DNA of 64,000 nucleotides from Dyella subtropica (GTDB taxonomy: Bacteria; Pseudomonadota; Gammaproteobacteria; Xanthomonadales; Rhodanobacteraceae), in the NCBI RefSeq assembly GCF_026283965.1, contig NZ_JAPDPD010000014.1, forward strand, positions 62,001-126,000, written 5' to 3'. A program made the translations under genes and the position numbers. Below are positions 47,446 to 57,600 of this stretch, piece after piece; the first letter of the stretch is position 1; each line of letters opens with the position of its first letter. The notes under the pieces are model-generated. The model was not told the DNA's origin, did no database searches, and saw nothing but the letters and a program-made list of their open reading frames with translations.

Positions 47446-48424
47446 ATTCGCCTGGCCCTGGATCGTCCTGGTGCTGCCGTTGCCCTGGTTGCTACGGCGC
47501 TGGCTGCGTCCGGCGGCACCGGATCAGGCATTGCATCTGCCGCATCCGGGCCTTCATCTGGCGAGTGTGGTGGAGCAAGCGCCAACGGGCGCTCGCACTT
47601 GGCTATTGGTGCTCGCGTGGCTATGCATGGTCGGCGCGGCGGCGCGGCCTCAATGGGTGGGGCCGCCGCAAGCGCAGCAGCGCAGCGGTCGCGCCTTGAT
47701 GCTCGCGGTCGACCTCTCCGGCAGTATGCGCACCGAAGACATGGAGCTGGCCGGTCAGGTGGTCAGCCGTTTCGGTGCCGTCGAAGCGATTGCCGGTGAT
47801 TTCATTTCGCGCCGGAGCGGCGACGAACTCGGGCTGATCCTGTTCGGCACCCGCGCATTCTTAGTGACGCCTCTCACCTACGATCTCTCCGCCGTGAGTG
47901 CTCAATTGCAGAGCTCCACCGTTGGCCTGGCCGGTACCGAGACCGCCATCGGCGATGCGATCGCCGTGGCCGCGAAGCGCCTGTCCTCCCTGCCGGAGCC
48001 CGCACGTGTGCTGGTGCTGCTCACGGACGGCGTGAACAACGCTGGCAACATCACGCCGTTGGACGCGGCGCGCGCCGCGAAGGCGGCCGGCATACGCGTA
48101 TACACCATTGGCATCGGTGCGACCGAAATGCGCGTGCCGGATTTCTTCGGCACGCGCGTGGTCAATCCTTCGGCCGATCTGGACGAAGGCATGTTGCGCT
48201 CGCTCGCCACACAGACCGGTGGCCGTTACTTCCGCGCGACCGACACCAACGAGTTGGCTGCAGCGTACCGAGCCATCGATGCGCTGGAGCCGATGCCGCA
48301 GCAAGGTCCGGAGCTGCGTCCGCGCCACGAATTGTTTCGCTGGCCGCTGCTGGCCGGCATGTTGTGTCTGTTGTTCGCCCTGGCACCCAGCGCACGCCGC
48401 CCCGTACCGGCGGTGAACGCATGA
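47438..48424 (+). CDS. batA: BatA-like von Willebrand factor A membrane protein
   Basis: 328 residues. N-terminal membrane helix (5-20), a second at about 54-70, vWA domain with intact metal site DLSGSM (D92, S94, S96), TDG (LLTDGVNNAG) and the CARF-like DIGxG region (YTIGIGATE); C-terminal helix (about 305-320). In Bacteroides and Leptospira Bat proteins were linked to aerotolerance and envelope stress; the role here is inferred from operon type. Confidence 0.93.
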   Translation: MSEFAWPWIVLVLPLPWLLRRWLRPAAPDQALHLPHPGLHLASVVEQAPTGARTWLLVLAWLCMVGAAARPQWVGPPQAQQRSGRALMLAVDLSGSMRTEDMELAGQVVSRFGAVEAIAGDFISRRSGDELGLILFGTRAFLVTPLTYDLSAVSAQLQSSTVGLAGTETAIGDAIAVAAKRLSSLPEPARVLVLLTDGVNNAGNITPLDAARAAKAAGIRVYTIGIGATEMRVPDFFGTRVVNPSADLDEGMLRSLATQTGGRYFRATDTNELAAAYRAIDALEPMPQQGPELRPRHELFRWPLLAGMLCLLFALAPSARRPVPAVNA

Positions 48425-50331
48425 GCGCGATGTGGCAGCAGTTTCATTTTCTGCGGCCGTGGTGGCTGCTTGGCTTGCTGGCTTTGCCGCTGCTATGGGC
48501 GATGGCCTCACGCGGCAGCCACGCGCAGCGTGAGCTGTCGAAGCTGGTCGATCCCGAATTGCTGCCGCATCTGCTGCAGGGGCGTGCCGGTTACCGGCAC
48601 TTGCCGCCGATGTTGATCGCTTTGGGCTGGACACTGTGCACGCTCGCGCTGGCCGGCCCCGCCTGGAGTCGAATCGCTACGCCGCTGTATGCGAATCGGA
48701 CGGCGCAGGTGATTGCCGTGTCGTTGTCGCAACACATGTTGTCGCGGGATGTCGCCCCCAGTCGTATCGACCGTGCACGGTACAAAGTGCGCGATCTGCT
48801 GGCAGCGAACCGGGACGGCCTCAATGGCCTGGTCGCCTACGCGGGCGAAGCTTTCGTGGTGGCGCCGCTGACTTCAGACGTCGGCAGTCTCAACGATCTG
48901 CTCGACGCACTCGCGCCAGACACGATGCCTGCCGATGGCAATAACGCGGCGCAGGCGATCGAACGAAGCGCAGGCTTGATCCGCGACGCCAAGGTCGGTG
49001 GTGGATCGATGATTCTGGTCACGGATAGCACTGATGCCGCCGCAGTGGCGGCTGCGCGCAAAGCCCGCAATGAGGGCATCAGCGTATCGGTGCTTGCCGT
49101 GGGCACGCCGCAGGGCGGTCCTGTTCCATCGGGCGATGGCGGTCTCCTGCGCGGCGAGCGTGGCGATGTGGTTCTCGCGCAGCGGGATGACGCGTCATTG
49201 CGGGCGTTGACCGAGGCGGGTGGGGGTCGCTTCGTGCCGATGAGCGATGACCATCAGGATATCGATGCACTCCACCTCTCCAGCCCCACCGCAGGCGAGG
49301 CGGCGACGGCGAGTGGTTTGGTGAGCGAAGAATGGCAGGATCGTGGCCCCTGGTTGTTGCTGCCGCTGCTGCCCATCGTCGCGCTGGCGTTTCGCCGTGG
49401 CTGGTTGCTGATGTTGCCGTTGTTGCTGCTGCCGCTTATGCCAGGTAACGCCCAGGCTGGCAGTTGGAGCGATCTGTGGCGACGGCCGGACCAACAGGCG
49501 GCACAAGCGCTGCGGCAAGGGCAAGCGAAACAGGCACAACAACTGGCCCGCGACCCGGCCTTGCGCGGCGCGGCCGCCTATCGTGCTGGCGATTACGCAG
49601 CTGCATCCCAGGCCTTGCAAGACGTGCCTGGCGCCGATGCGGCTTACAACCTCGGCAATGCTCTCGCCATGCAGGGCCGCTATCAGGAAGCATTGGCTGC
49701 GTACGATCGTGCGCTGAAGCAGAACCCAGCGAGCGAGGACACCAAAGCCAACCGCAAGGCCGTCGAGGATTGGCTGCGCAAGCAGCCACCGCCGCCGCAG
49801 CAGAACAAGAACACTCAAGACAAGAGCGGGCAGGACAAGGGCGACGATCACTCTTCCTCCGAGCCCAAGAGCGGCGAAAGCAAGCAAGGCGAGAACGGTC
49901 AGCCCTCATCGTCAGGGAAACAGGGCCAGGATCAGGCCGGCGCTCAGGGGCAACCCTCCGATCAGGCACACGATCCCTCGGGCTCCGGCAAAGACAGCGA
50001 ACAGACAAAGAACGCATCTTCATCCGCCGCTGCGAAGCCGCTCACGGCACAGGAACAGGCCGAGCAAAAAGCGCGCGCAGAACAAGCGCAGCAGGCGTTG
50101 CAGCAGCAAATGAACCGCGCGCTGGAGGCGCAGGGCAAGCCGGCTTCCGATAAAAAGGACGCTGGTCATGAACTGGGTGCCGTAGCCGCGGATGACCCGC
50201 AATCCAAATTGCCTGCCGACGTCCGCCGCTCGCTGCAACGCGTGCCGGACGATCCGGGCGCGCTGTTGCGGCGCAAGTTCGAACTGGAATATCGGCAGCG
50301 CCACGGCGCGAATGCCGGGGAGGGTGACTGA
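48421..50331 (+). CDS. batB: BatB/BatC-like fusion: degenerate vWA domain plus TPR and disordered tail
   Basis: 636 residues from ATG 48421. Helix 14-27, helix 62-78, a vWA domain whose metal-site motif is SLSQH (101-105) instead of DxSxS, a third membrane region (about 322-360), a TPR pair (LRGAAAYRAGDYAAASQAL, AAYNLGNALAMQGRYQEALAAYDRALKQNP), then a ~110-residue Gln/Ser/Lys/Asp-rich disordered stretch and a short helix. This joins what are separate BatB and BatC proteins in Bacteroidetes. Overlaps batA by four bases. Confidence 0.92.
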   Translation: MSAMWQQFHFLRPWWLLGLLALPLLWAMASRGSHAQRELSKLVDPELLPHLLQGRAGYRHLPPMLIALGWTLCTLALAGPAWSRIATPLYANRTAQVIAVSLSQHMLSRDVAPSRIDRARYKVRDLLAANRDGLNGLVAYAGEAFVVAPLTSDVGSLNDLLDALAPDTMPADGNNAAQAIERSAGLIRDAKVGGGSMILVTDSTDAAAVAAARKARNEGISVSVLAVGTPQGGPVPSGDGGLLRGERGDVVLAQRDDASLRALTEAGGGRFVPMSDDHQDIDALHLSSPTAGEAATASGLVSEEWQDRGPWLLLPLLPIVALAFRRGWLLMLPLLLLPLMPGNAQAGSWSDLWRRPDQQAAQALRQGQAKQAQQLARDPALRGAAAYRAGDYAAASQALQDVPGADAAYNLGNALAMQGRYQEALAAYDRALKQNPASEDTKANRKAVEDWLRKQPPPPQQNKNTQDKSGQDKGDDHSSSEPKSGESKQGENGQPSSSGKQGQDQAGAQGQPSDQAHDPSGSGKDSEQTKNASSSAAAKPLTAQEQAEQKARAEQAQQALQQQMNRALEAQGKPASDKKDAGHELGAVAADDPQSKLPADVRRSLQRVPDDPGALLRRKFELEYRQRHGANAGEGD

Positions 50332-50333
50332 TC

Positions 50334-52019
50334 GTGCTGGCCCGTCGCATGTCCTGGTGTTTGTGCTTGCTGCTGTGGTGCTTGCCTTGGCTGGCCTCGG
50401 CCGCCGACGTGCAGGCCACGCTCGATCGCAACAAGGTGCAGCTCGGCGAAGCGGTGACGCTGAATCTGCGTGTGGCAGGCGGCGGTGCTTTCAGCGCGCC
50501 GGACCTGAGTGCACTGTCCGGCGATTTCACCGTGCTTGGCACGTCCAGCAACACCAGCCTCAGCATCGTCAATGGCCAGCGCAGCGCGGAACTCGTCTAC
50601 GGCGTGGCGCTGCGGCCCAAGCGTATCGGCAGCCTGTCGATTCCCGCGCTGAACTTTGCCGGCGGCGCCACCGTGCCGTTACAGCTGGAGGTGGTGCCGC
50701 CGGATAGCCAGGCCGTGGTGGAGGGGCGCAAGGATCTGTTCGTCGAAGCTACGGCGGAGCCGCAACGCGCCTACGTTGGCGAGCAAATGACGTATGTAGT
50801 GCGTCTGTACTTCGCTGCCAGTCTCAGCAATGGTGCCATGGACGAGCCCCAGGCGAACGGTGCGGAGCTGAGCAAACTCGGCGGCGACCTCAATTACCAG
50901 GCCGAGCGCGGTAGCCGTCGCTACAACGTGATCGAACGGCGTTACGCGCTGATACCGCAGCATGCGGGGCGGATCGAGATACCACCGGTGTCGTTCCAGG
51001 GCGAGCTGATCGACATGGCTGACCCGAACAGCTTTTTCGGCAGCACGCGGCCGGTATCCGCCGCTTCGCCGGCCGTGTCGATCGATGTGCGCCCCGTGCC
51101 GGACAGCGCGGGTAAGACCGCGTGGCTACCGGCGCGCGAACTCTCGCTCACCCTCGAAGACAGTCCGACCCAGGGCGAACTGCGTGTGGGGCAGCCGCTC
51201 AACCTCAGCATGACCTTGCAGGCCACCGGCCTTCCCTATGAAGCCCTGCCGGCGCTCAGCTTGCCCGCGCTCGAAGGCGCCACGGTTTATCCGGACAAGC
51301 CGGTCAACGGCACCCATCTCAGTGGTTCTTGGCTGGTTGGGCGGCGTCAGCAGGCGTTCTCGGTCGTGCCCAGTCGCCCGGGTGAGCTGACCATCCCCGA
51401 GACCACGCTGACCTGGTGGAACGTCCAGACAGACAAGCTGGAAGTCGCCCGCGTTCCGGCACAGCACTACACCGTGCTGCCAGCGGTGGGCGCTGCAGCG
51501 ACAACCGCGGCTGCTGTGCAGACGACAGCCGCCGCTCCGGTCGAGCCCAGCGAATCGGCCATGCCGCACCACGCGGTGCCGTGGCGCTGGATCGCTCTGG
51601 GCAGCGGCGGTCTGTGGTTGCTCAGCCTGCTCGGTTGGCTGGCGTGGCGCCGTCATCGGCTCGCGGAACCGAAGCGGGTCGCTGATGCCACGCCAGCGAC
51701 GCCCCGTCACCTGCAGGCGGCGTTTCTCGCTGCGACGCGCAGCGAGGACGCCGCGTCGCAGGCCCATGCCCTGCTGGCCTGGGCACGCGCGGAGCGCCCG
51801 GGATGGTCGAATCTGGGTGCGCTGGCATCCGCGTTGTCGTCGGAGCCACAACGCGAGGCGATCCACGCTCTGCAGCGCAAGCTCTACGCAGGTGCCGGCG
51901 AGGCGGGATGGGGTGAACGCCTGGCGGCGGCATTCCGCGACGGCTTCCATTGGCGCGCATCCGGCGACACGTCGACCTCATCGGCGCTGCCGCCGCTGTA
52001 TCCGTTCAAGCTGGATTGA
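50334..52019 (+). CDS. batD: BatD-family membrane protein
   Basis: 561 residues with a signal peptide (cleaved near LASAADV), tandem beta-sandwich domains (ATLDRNKVQLGEAVTLNLRV; LFVEATAEPQRAYVGEQMTYVVRLY; LTLEDSPTQGELRVGQPLNLSMTL), one membrane helix (about 416-436) and a cytoplasmic helical tail. GTG 50334 has GGGGAGGG upstream. Last gene of the moxR-bat operon; its end overlaps the convergent macrodomain gene by 14 bases. Confidence 0.92.
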   Translation: MLARRMSWCLCLLLWCLPWLASAADVQATLDRNKVQLGEAVTLNLRVAGGGAFSAPDLSALSGDFTVLGTSSNTSLSIVNGQRSAELVYGVALRPKRIGSLSIPALNFAGGATVPLQLEVVPPDSQAVVEGRKDLFVEATAEPQRAYVGEQMTYVVRLYFAASLSNGAMDEPQANGAELSKLGGDLNYQAERGSRRYNVIERRYALIPQHAGRIEIPPVSFQGELIDMADPNSFFGSTRPVSAASPAVSIDVRPVPDSAGKTAWLPARELSLTLEDSPTQGELRVGQPLNLSMTLQATGLPYEALPALSLPALEGATVYPDKPVNGTHLSGSWLVGRRQQAFSVVPSRPGELTIPETTLTWWNVQTDKLEVARVPAQHYTVLPAVGAAATTAAAVQTTAAAPVEPSESAMPHHAVPWRWIALGSGGLWLLSLLGWLAWRRHRLAEPKRVADATPATPRHLQAAFLAATRSEDAASQAHALLAWARAERPGWSNLGALASALSSEPQREAIHALQRKLYAGAGEAGWGERLAAAFRDGFHWRASGDTSTSSALPPLYPFKLD

Positions 52020-52527
52020 GCGCCTCACGCCAGACCGACGCCATGCGCGCGTCGAAGCAGCACAGTTGCACCTGCATCTCGGCATGTTGCAGCAGGCATT
52101 CGCGCAAGGCAGCCAGTGCTACCGGCGCTGCGCGTTCGGGTGGATAGCCGTAGACGCCGCAGCTGATCGCCGGGAAAGCGATCGTATGCAAGCCATGCGC
52201 GGCGGCGAGTTGCAGGCTCTCCCGGTAGCAGCTCGCCAGCAGTGCAGGCTCGTCGCGGTCGCCGCCGTGCCAGATCGGCCCCACCGTATGGATGACATAG
52301 CGCGCCGGCAGCGCAAATCCGCCGGTGATGCGCGCTTCACCGACCGGGCAACGCACGCCAGGACTGACTTGAGGCAGGGCACGGCAAGCTTCCAGTAGCC
52401 CTGGGCCTGCGGCGCGGTGGATGGCGCCATCCACGCCGCCGCCCCCGAGCAGGGCCGGGTTGGCGGCGTTCACAATGGCATCGACCCCAAGGCGAGTAAT
52501 GTCGGCGATGACGATCTCGATGTTCAT
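52006..52527 (-). CDS. Macrodomain protein, O-acetyl-ADP-ribose deacetylase type
   Basis: 173 residues, a single macrodomain: IVIADITRLGVDAIVNAANPALLGGGGVDGAIHRAAG (ADP-ribose binding Asp, Asn and Gly loop), VIHTVGPIW and AFPAISCGVYGYP. It resembles E. coli YmdB, which removes acetyl from O-acetyl-ADP-ribose and modulates RNase III. ATG 52527 gives MNIEIVIADITR; a longer start at 52596 adds unrelated sequence. Confidence 0.94.
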   Translation of the reverse strand: MNIEIVIADITRLGVDAIVNAANPALLGGGGVDGAIHRAAGPGLLEACRALPQVSPGVRCPVGEARITGGFALPARYVIHTVGPIWHGGDRDEPALLASCYRESLQLAAAHGLHTIAFPAISCGVYGYPPERAAPVALAALRECLLQHAEMQVQLCCFDARMASVWREALNPA

Positions 52528-52615
52528 GGCGTGGTTCCGCGGATTCTTGCGGGTCTCCCGCACATCATGACGGCTGCGTAGACTGGCTGAGAGCATCCCT
52601 GGAGGTTAGGCGGTC

Positions 52616-53074
52616 ATGACCAAGACGGAAGACATCTCGTTCGGTTACCTGCTTAACGACGTGACCTTGCTGTTCCGTAAGCACTTCGACCGGCGTGCGG
52701 TGAAATTCGGCCTGACTCGCGCGCAATGGCGCGCGACCAAGGTGTTGTACCACCGCGAGGGTTTGCGTCAAACCGAGCTGGCCGAATTCCTGGAGATGGA
52801 GCCGATCGCGGTGGGGCGTGTGATCGACCGTCTGCAATCCGCCGGCTTCGTGGAGCGCCGGCCCGACCCGCGCGACCGCCGCGCATGGCGCCTGTATGTC
52901 ACGGAACAGGCTCGTGGGGTCGTCGCCGATATGGAGCTGATCGGGCGCGGCCTGCGCAAGGACGCCACACGCGGCATCGAGCTGGCCGAGCTGCAGCAGG
53001 CGATGGACGTGCTCACCCGCATCAAGGACAACCTGCAGGCGCTGGATCAGCCGACGGATGGTGAGGCGCTTTGA
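52616..53074 (+). CDS. MarR-family transcriptional regulator
   Basis: 152 residues, winged helix with LTRAQWRATKVLYHREGLRQTELAEFLEMEPIAVGRVIDRLQSAGFVERRPDPRDRRAWRLYVTEQ, including the DxRxxR wing. Placed just before an RND adaptor and pump on the same strand, so it probably represses them and responds to a pump substrate (inference). Divergent from the macrodomain gene. A 13-base match to the end of the 18187-18263 element lies 13 bases before its ATG. Confidence 0.93.
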   Translation: MTKTEDISFGYLLNDVTLLFRKHFDRRAVKFGLTRAQWRATKVLYHREGLRQTELAEFLEMEPIAVGRVIDRLQSAGFVERRPDPRDRRAWRLYVTEQARGVVADMELIGRGLRKDATRGIELAELQQAMDVLTRIKDNLQALDQPTDGEAL

Positions 53075-53276
53075 CGAGTCCAGTCGGAAGAGAGTTGCGG
53101 ATTCAAGGCTGACCAGTGCCATCAGTCTCTGTGATGGCGTTGAATTCCGTGGGCATAGTGACGGTCTTTGTTTACCGAAAACCCGATACCGCAAACCCGT
53201 GCCAACGCTGGCATGCTTGCGCTATCCCCGCGCCAGTCGAACACGGCCGCGACCGAACTGCCCATAGCGAGTCCCC

Positions 53277-54407
53277 ATGCCCTGGAAGAAATTACTCCTG
53301 ATTGTGTTGCTGTTGGCGGTGCTCGCCGTCGCCATGCTGGCATTTCGCGGTCACGGTACGGCATCGTCCGGCGACAAGGCGGCTGCTTCGACGGCGAGCG
53401 CGGAAGTGCCCGTGCAGGTGGCCACCGCCATGCGTGGCGACGTGGATCTCAGCCTCAAATTGGTGGGCCGCGCCGAAGCCTGGTCCACCGTGACTTTGCG
53501 TTCGCGTGTTTCCGGGCAGTTGCAGGTGCTGGCGTTTACTCCCGGCGCACAGGTGAAAAAGGGCGCGTTGCTGGTGCAGATCGACCCTAGCCTGCTCAAG
53601 GCCCAACTGGACCAGACGCGCGGTGCCGTGGCGCGCGATCAGGCGCAGCTGCTCAAGGCCCAGGCCGACCAGCAGCGCTACAGCGACATGCTCGCCAAGG
53701 GCTTCGTCTCCAAGGCCGACTACGATACCTATCAAGCCAATCTTGCCGTGGCCAAAGCGGTGCTGCAGAGCGATCTCGCCGCCCAGGAAACCGCGCAAAC
53801 CCAACTCGACTACTCTCGCATCGTCGCGCCGTTCGATGGCGTCGCCGGTGCGCCGCTGGTATGGCCAGGCGCACAGATCACTGCCGACAGCACCGACATC
53901 CTGGTGCTCAATCAGATTGAGCCCATCCGTATCGCCTTCAACATTCCCGAGGACAGCCTCGCCGCCGTGCGCGCCGCGCAGGCGCGTGGCGATGTGCCGG
54001 TGCAGGCGGTGATCCCTGGCGACAAGGGCGCGCCGCTGAGCGGCACGCTGGAATTCATCGACAATGCCGTCGATGTCACCACCGGCACCATCGTGCTGAA
54101 GGGGCGTTTCGACAACGCCGACCACCGCCTTACCCCTGGTCAGTTCGTGCAGCTCACCCTGCCCACCACGCGCATCGCCAACGCGGTGAACGTGCCGGTG
54201 GAGGCGTTGCAGAGTTCGTCCAAAGGCAGTTTCGTGTTCGTGCTCGGCCATGACGGCAAGGTGCAGCAGCGCTATGTGACCCCCGGTCCGACGTCGGGTG
54301 GGCGACTGGTGGTCGACAAGGGACTGGAGGCGGGCGAGCAAGTGGTGACGGAAGGCCAAATGCTGCTGATCGACGGCAGCCGCGCGCGCGTGAAGACGGG
54401 CGGGTAA
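53277..54407 (+). CDS. RND efflux periplasmic adaptor (membrane fusion protein)
   Basis: 376 residues: N-terminal membrane anchor (about 5-21), barrel-sandwich lipoyl halves (VTLRSRVSGQLQVLAFTPGAQVKKGALLVQIDPS and SRIVAPFDGVAGAPLVWPGAQI), a coiled-coil hairpin between them (LLKAQLDQTRGAVARDQAQLLKAQADQQRYSDML) and a beta-barrel. Partners the RND pump encoded next. Its TAA is one copy of the target duplication flanking the inserted element. Confidence 0.95.
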   Translation: MPWKKLLLIVLLLAVLAVAMLAFRGHGTASSGDKAAASTASAEVPVQVATAMRGDVDLSLKLVGRAEAWSTVTLRSRVSGQLQVLAFTPGAQVKKGALLVQIDPSLLKAQLDQTRGAVARDQAQLLKAQADQQRYSDMLAKGFVSKADYDTYQANLAVAKAVLQSDLAAQETAQTQLDYSRIVAPFDGVAGAPLVWPGAQITADSTDILVLNQIEPIRIAFNIPEDSLAAVRAAQARGDVPVQAVIPGDKGAPLSGTLEFIDNAVDVTTGTIVLKGRFDNADHRLTPGQFVQLTLPTTRIANAVNVPVEALQSSSKGSFVFVLGHDGKVQQRYVTPGPTSGGRLVVDKGLEAGEQVVTEGQMLLIDGSRARVKTGG

Positions 54408-54673
54408 GAGCCTGTTTATGGTCTCCCCGTGGCCCGCGTTGCTGTTGAGTGGCTGTCAGGTGGCAGCGCGTGGCGCAGCACCTGGCTGGCTGCCAGGTCA
54501 AGCTGGGCGCTGCCGCATGGCGGCCAATCAACAGCAACCCTCCGGGCCGGGTCTGTTTGCCCGCAGGCCGGCGTCATCACTCAGTCGTGTACGGCCGTAC
54601 ACTCCTTCGTTCTTCCTTGGCCTGCGTGCAAACAGATCCCGGCGCGGGCTACGGGGAGACCATAAACAGGCTC
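54408..54673. mobile_element. 266-bp MITE-like element inserted between adaptor and pump genes
   Basis: 31-bp terminal inverted repeats (54408-54438 and 54643-54673, outer end GAGCCTGTTTATGGTCTCC) with one mismatch. TAA stands on both sides (54405-54407 and 54674-54676), as a 3-bp target duplication. Inside are two more long inverted pairs: 54438-54453 / 54523-54538 (16 bp, one mismatch) and 54547-54569 / 54619-54642 (23-24 bp, one mismatch and one indel), and a 16-bp palindrome GTGTACGGCCGTACAC at 54587-54602. No credible coding sequence. The end sequence and TNA target fit the IS5-family style of ends, an inference. Confidence 0.82.
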
Positions 54674-54680
54674 TAATGCC

Positions 54681-57600
54681 ATGAATCTGCCTGAGCTTTG
54701 TATTCGACGGCCGGTGATGACCACGCTGCTGATGGCGGCATTGTTGGTGTTCGGCATCGCGGCGTATCCGCGTCTGCCGGTGAACGAACTGCCGAACGTC
54801 GACTTCCCCACCATCAACATCAGCGCCAACCTGCCGGGTGCTTCGCCGGAGACCATGGCGTCGGCGGTGGCGACGCCGTTGGAGGCGCAGTTGTCGACCA
54901 TCGCCGGCATCAGCTCGATGAGTTCGACCAGCGCACTGGGCTCCACCTCGATCACGCTCACCTTCGAGTTGGAACGCAATATCGATGGTGCTGCGCAGGA
55001 CGTGCAGTCGGCCATCTCCGCTGCGTTGCGTCAGCTGCCGAAAGAGATGACCACGCCGCCCACCTTTCGCAAAGTGAACCCGGCGGATGCGCCGATCCTG
55101 TTCCTCACCGTGACGTCGTCCACACTGCCTTTGTCGCAGGTGGACGAGTACGCGGAGACGGAGCTGGCGCAGCGCCTGTCGATGGTCGATGGCGTGGCGC
55201 AAGTGAATGTGTACGGATCGCAGAAATACGCCGTCCGGGTCAGCGTGAGTCCGGAGCGGCTGGTGGCCAGCGGCGTCGGCATCGATCAAGTGCAAAACGC
55301 CATCGCCAGCGCCAATGTGAACCAGGCGACCGGTTCGCTCTACGGCAGTCGGCAGCAGTTGCCGATTCGCAGCGAGGGGCAGCTGATGCGCGCGGCCGCC
55401 TATAACGACATCGTGGTGGCCTACCGCAACGGTGCGCCTGTACGCATCGGCGACCTGGGTCACGCCAGCGACAGCGTGCAGAACGACCAAGCCGCCAGTT
55501 GGTATAACGGCGAGCGCGCCATCGTGCTGGCCATCCAGCGCCAGCCCGGCGCCAACACGGTGGAAACGGTCAATCGCATCAAGGCGGTGCTGCCCGGCTT
55601 CACGGCCGGCCTGCCGCCTTCGGTCAAGCTCAACACCTTGTACGACCGCTCGCTGTCCATCCGCGCCTCGGTCGACGATGTGCAGTTCACCTTGTTGCTG
55701 GCCGGTGTGCTGGTGGTGCTGGTGATCTATCTGTTCCTCGGCAATTTCTCGGCCACGCTGATTCCGGCAGTGGCTTTGCCGATCTCGGTGATCGGTACCT
55801 TTGGCGTGATGTTCGCGCTGGGCTACAGCCTCGACAATCTTTCGTTGCTGGCGCTCACGCTCGCGGTCGGCTTTGTGGTGGACGACGCCATCGTGATGCT
55901 GGAAAACATCGTGCGTCACATGGAAGCCGGTCTGCCGCCGTACGAGGCGGCGCTGAAAGGCGCGAGCGAAATCGGCTTCACCATTTTTTCCATGACGCTG
56001 TCGCTGATCGCTGTGTTCATCCCGGTGATGTTCATGGGTGGCATTGTGGGCCGTCTGTTTCACGAGTTTGCGGTGACTATCAGCGTCTCCATCCTGATCT
56101 CCGGCATCGTCGCCATCACGCTGACGCCGATGCTGTGCAGTCGCTTCATCAAGGCGCACGACCACGAGAAGAAGAACTGGCTGATCGCGGGTTTCGATCG
56201 TGGCTTCGGCGCGGTGCAGCGAGGCTATGCCAGCAGTCTGCGCTGGTGCATGGATCGACCTCGCGTGGTACTGGCTGGCTTCGCCCTGAGTCTGTTGGCG
56301 ACCGCGCTGTTGTTCTCTATCGCGCCGAAAGACTTCATTCCCGCGGGCGACACCGGTCAGCTGCGCGTGACCACCGAGGGCCCGCAGGACGTTTCCTTCG
56401 ACAGCATGGCGGCGCGGCAGCAGAAGCTGGCGGAGATTGTCGCGAACGATCCGAACATCGCTGCCTATATGTCCAGCGTCGGTGCCGGCGGTCCGCGCAG
56501 CACGGTCAACAATGGCTCGCTGCTGTTGCTGCTGAAACCCGCCAGCGATCGCAAACTTGACCCGGACGGCATCATCCAGGAGCTGCGCAAGAAATTCGCA
56601 CCGGTGCCGGGCATCCGTACCTACATCCAGAACCCGCCGTCGATTCAGATCGGTGGCCGCCAGTCCAAGGCGCAGTACCAATACACGCTGCAATCGATCG
56701 ATCTGCCGCAGCTGTACGACTGGAGCGGCCGGGTGACCCAGGCCTTCCAGCAGCTACCGGGTTTTCAGGACGTCACCAACGACCTCGATCTCAACAGCCC
56801 GGCGATCATGGTGGAGGTGAACCGAGAAAAGCTCGGTCCGCTGGGCTTGACCATGGCGCAGGTGCAGTCGGCGCTGGGCACAGCATTCGGGCAAAACCAG
56901 ATATCCACCATTTATGGTGCGGCCACGCAGTACTGGGTGATCCTGCAAGTCTCGCGTTCGCTGCAAAGCGATCCGAATGTGCTCTCGCAGCTCTACGTTG
57001 CCTCCGAAACCGGCAAGCTGGTGCCGCTAGCTACCGTGGCCACTTTCACGCGCAAGCCGCAGGTGCTCACGGTGAACCACCAGGGCCAGCTGCCGGCGGT
57101 CACCGTATCGTTCAACCTGGCACCGGGCGTGAGTCTTAGTGAAGCGGTGACGCGCATCGATGCGGCCATGCGCAAGATGGGTCTGCCCGCTACCATCAGC
57201 GGCAGTGTGCAGGGCACGGCGCAGGCGTTTCAGGATTCCATGCAAGGAATGGGCATGCTCCTGCTGTTGGCGGTGTTCGTGATCTATCTGGTGCTGGGCA
57301 TTTTGTACGAAAGCTTCATCCATCCGCTCACGATTCTTTCGGGACTTCCTGCGGCAGCGGTGGGCGCACTGATTACGCTAGTGCTGTTCCACGCCTCGCT
57401 GGATTTGTTCGCTTTTGTCGGCATCGTGATGCTGATCGGCATCGTGAAGAAGAACGCGATCATGATGATCGACTTTGCGCTGGAGCGTCAGCGTGACGAG
57501 GGTATGGCGCCCGCGATCGCTATCTATGAAGCGTGCCGTGTGCGTTTTCGTCCCATCATGATGACGACGATGGCGGCGTTCGCGGGTACGTTGCCGATCG

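Noticed and set aside
54418-54684. Small open frames inside the MITE-like element
   Set aside because: They run through the inverted repeats in several frames and end within the pump start; no transposase-like residues.
54528-56693. 721-codon open frame on the minus strand across the RND pump gene
   Set aside because: It is antisense to a full-length pump gene with intact motifs; the His/Arg/Gln-rich translation is the usual GC-skew shadow.
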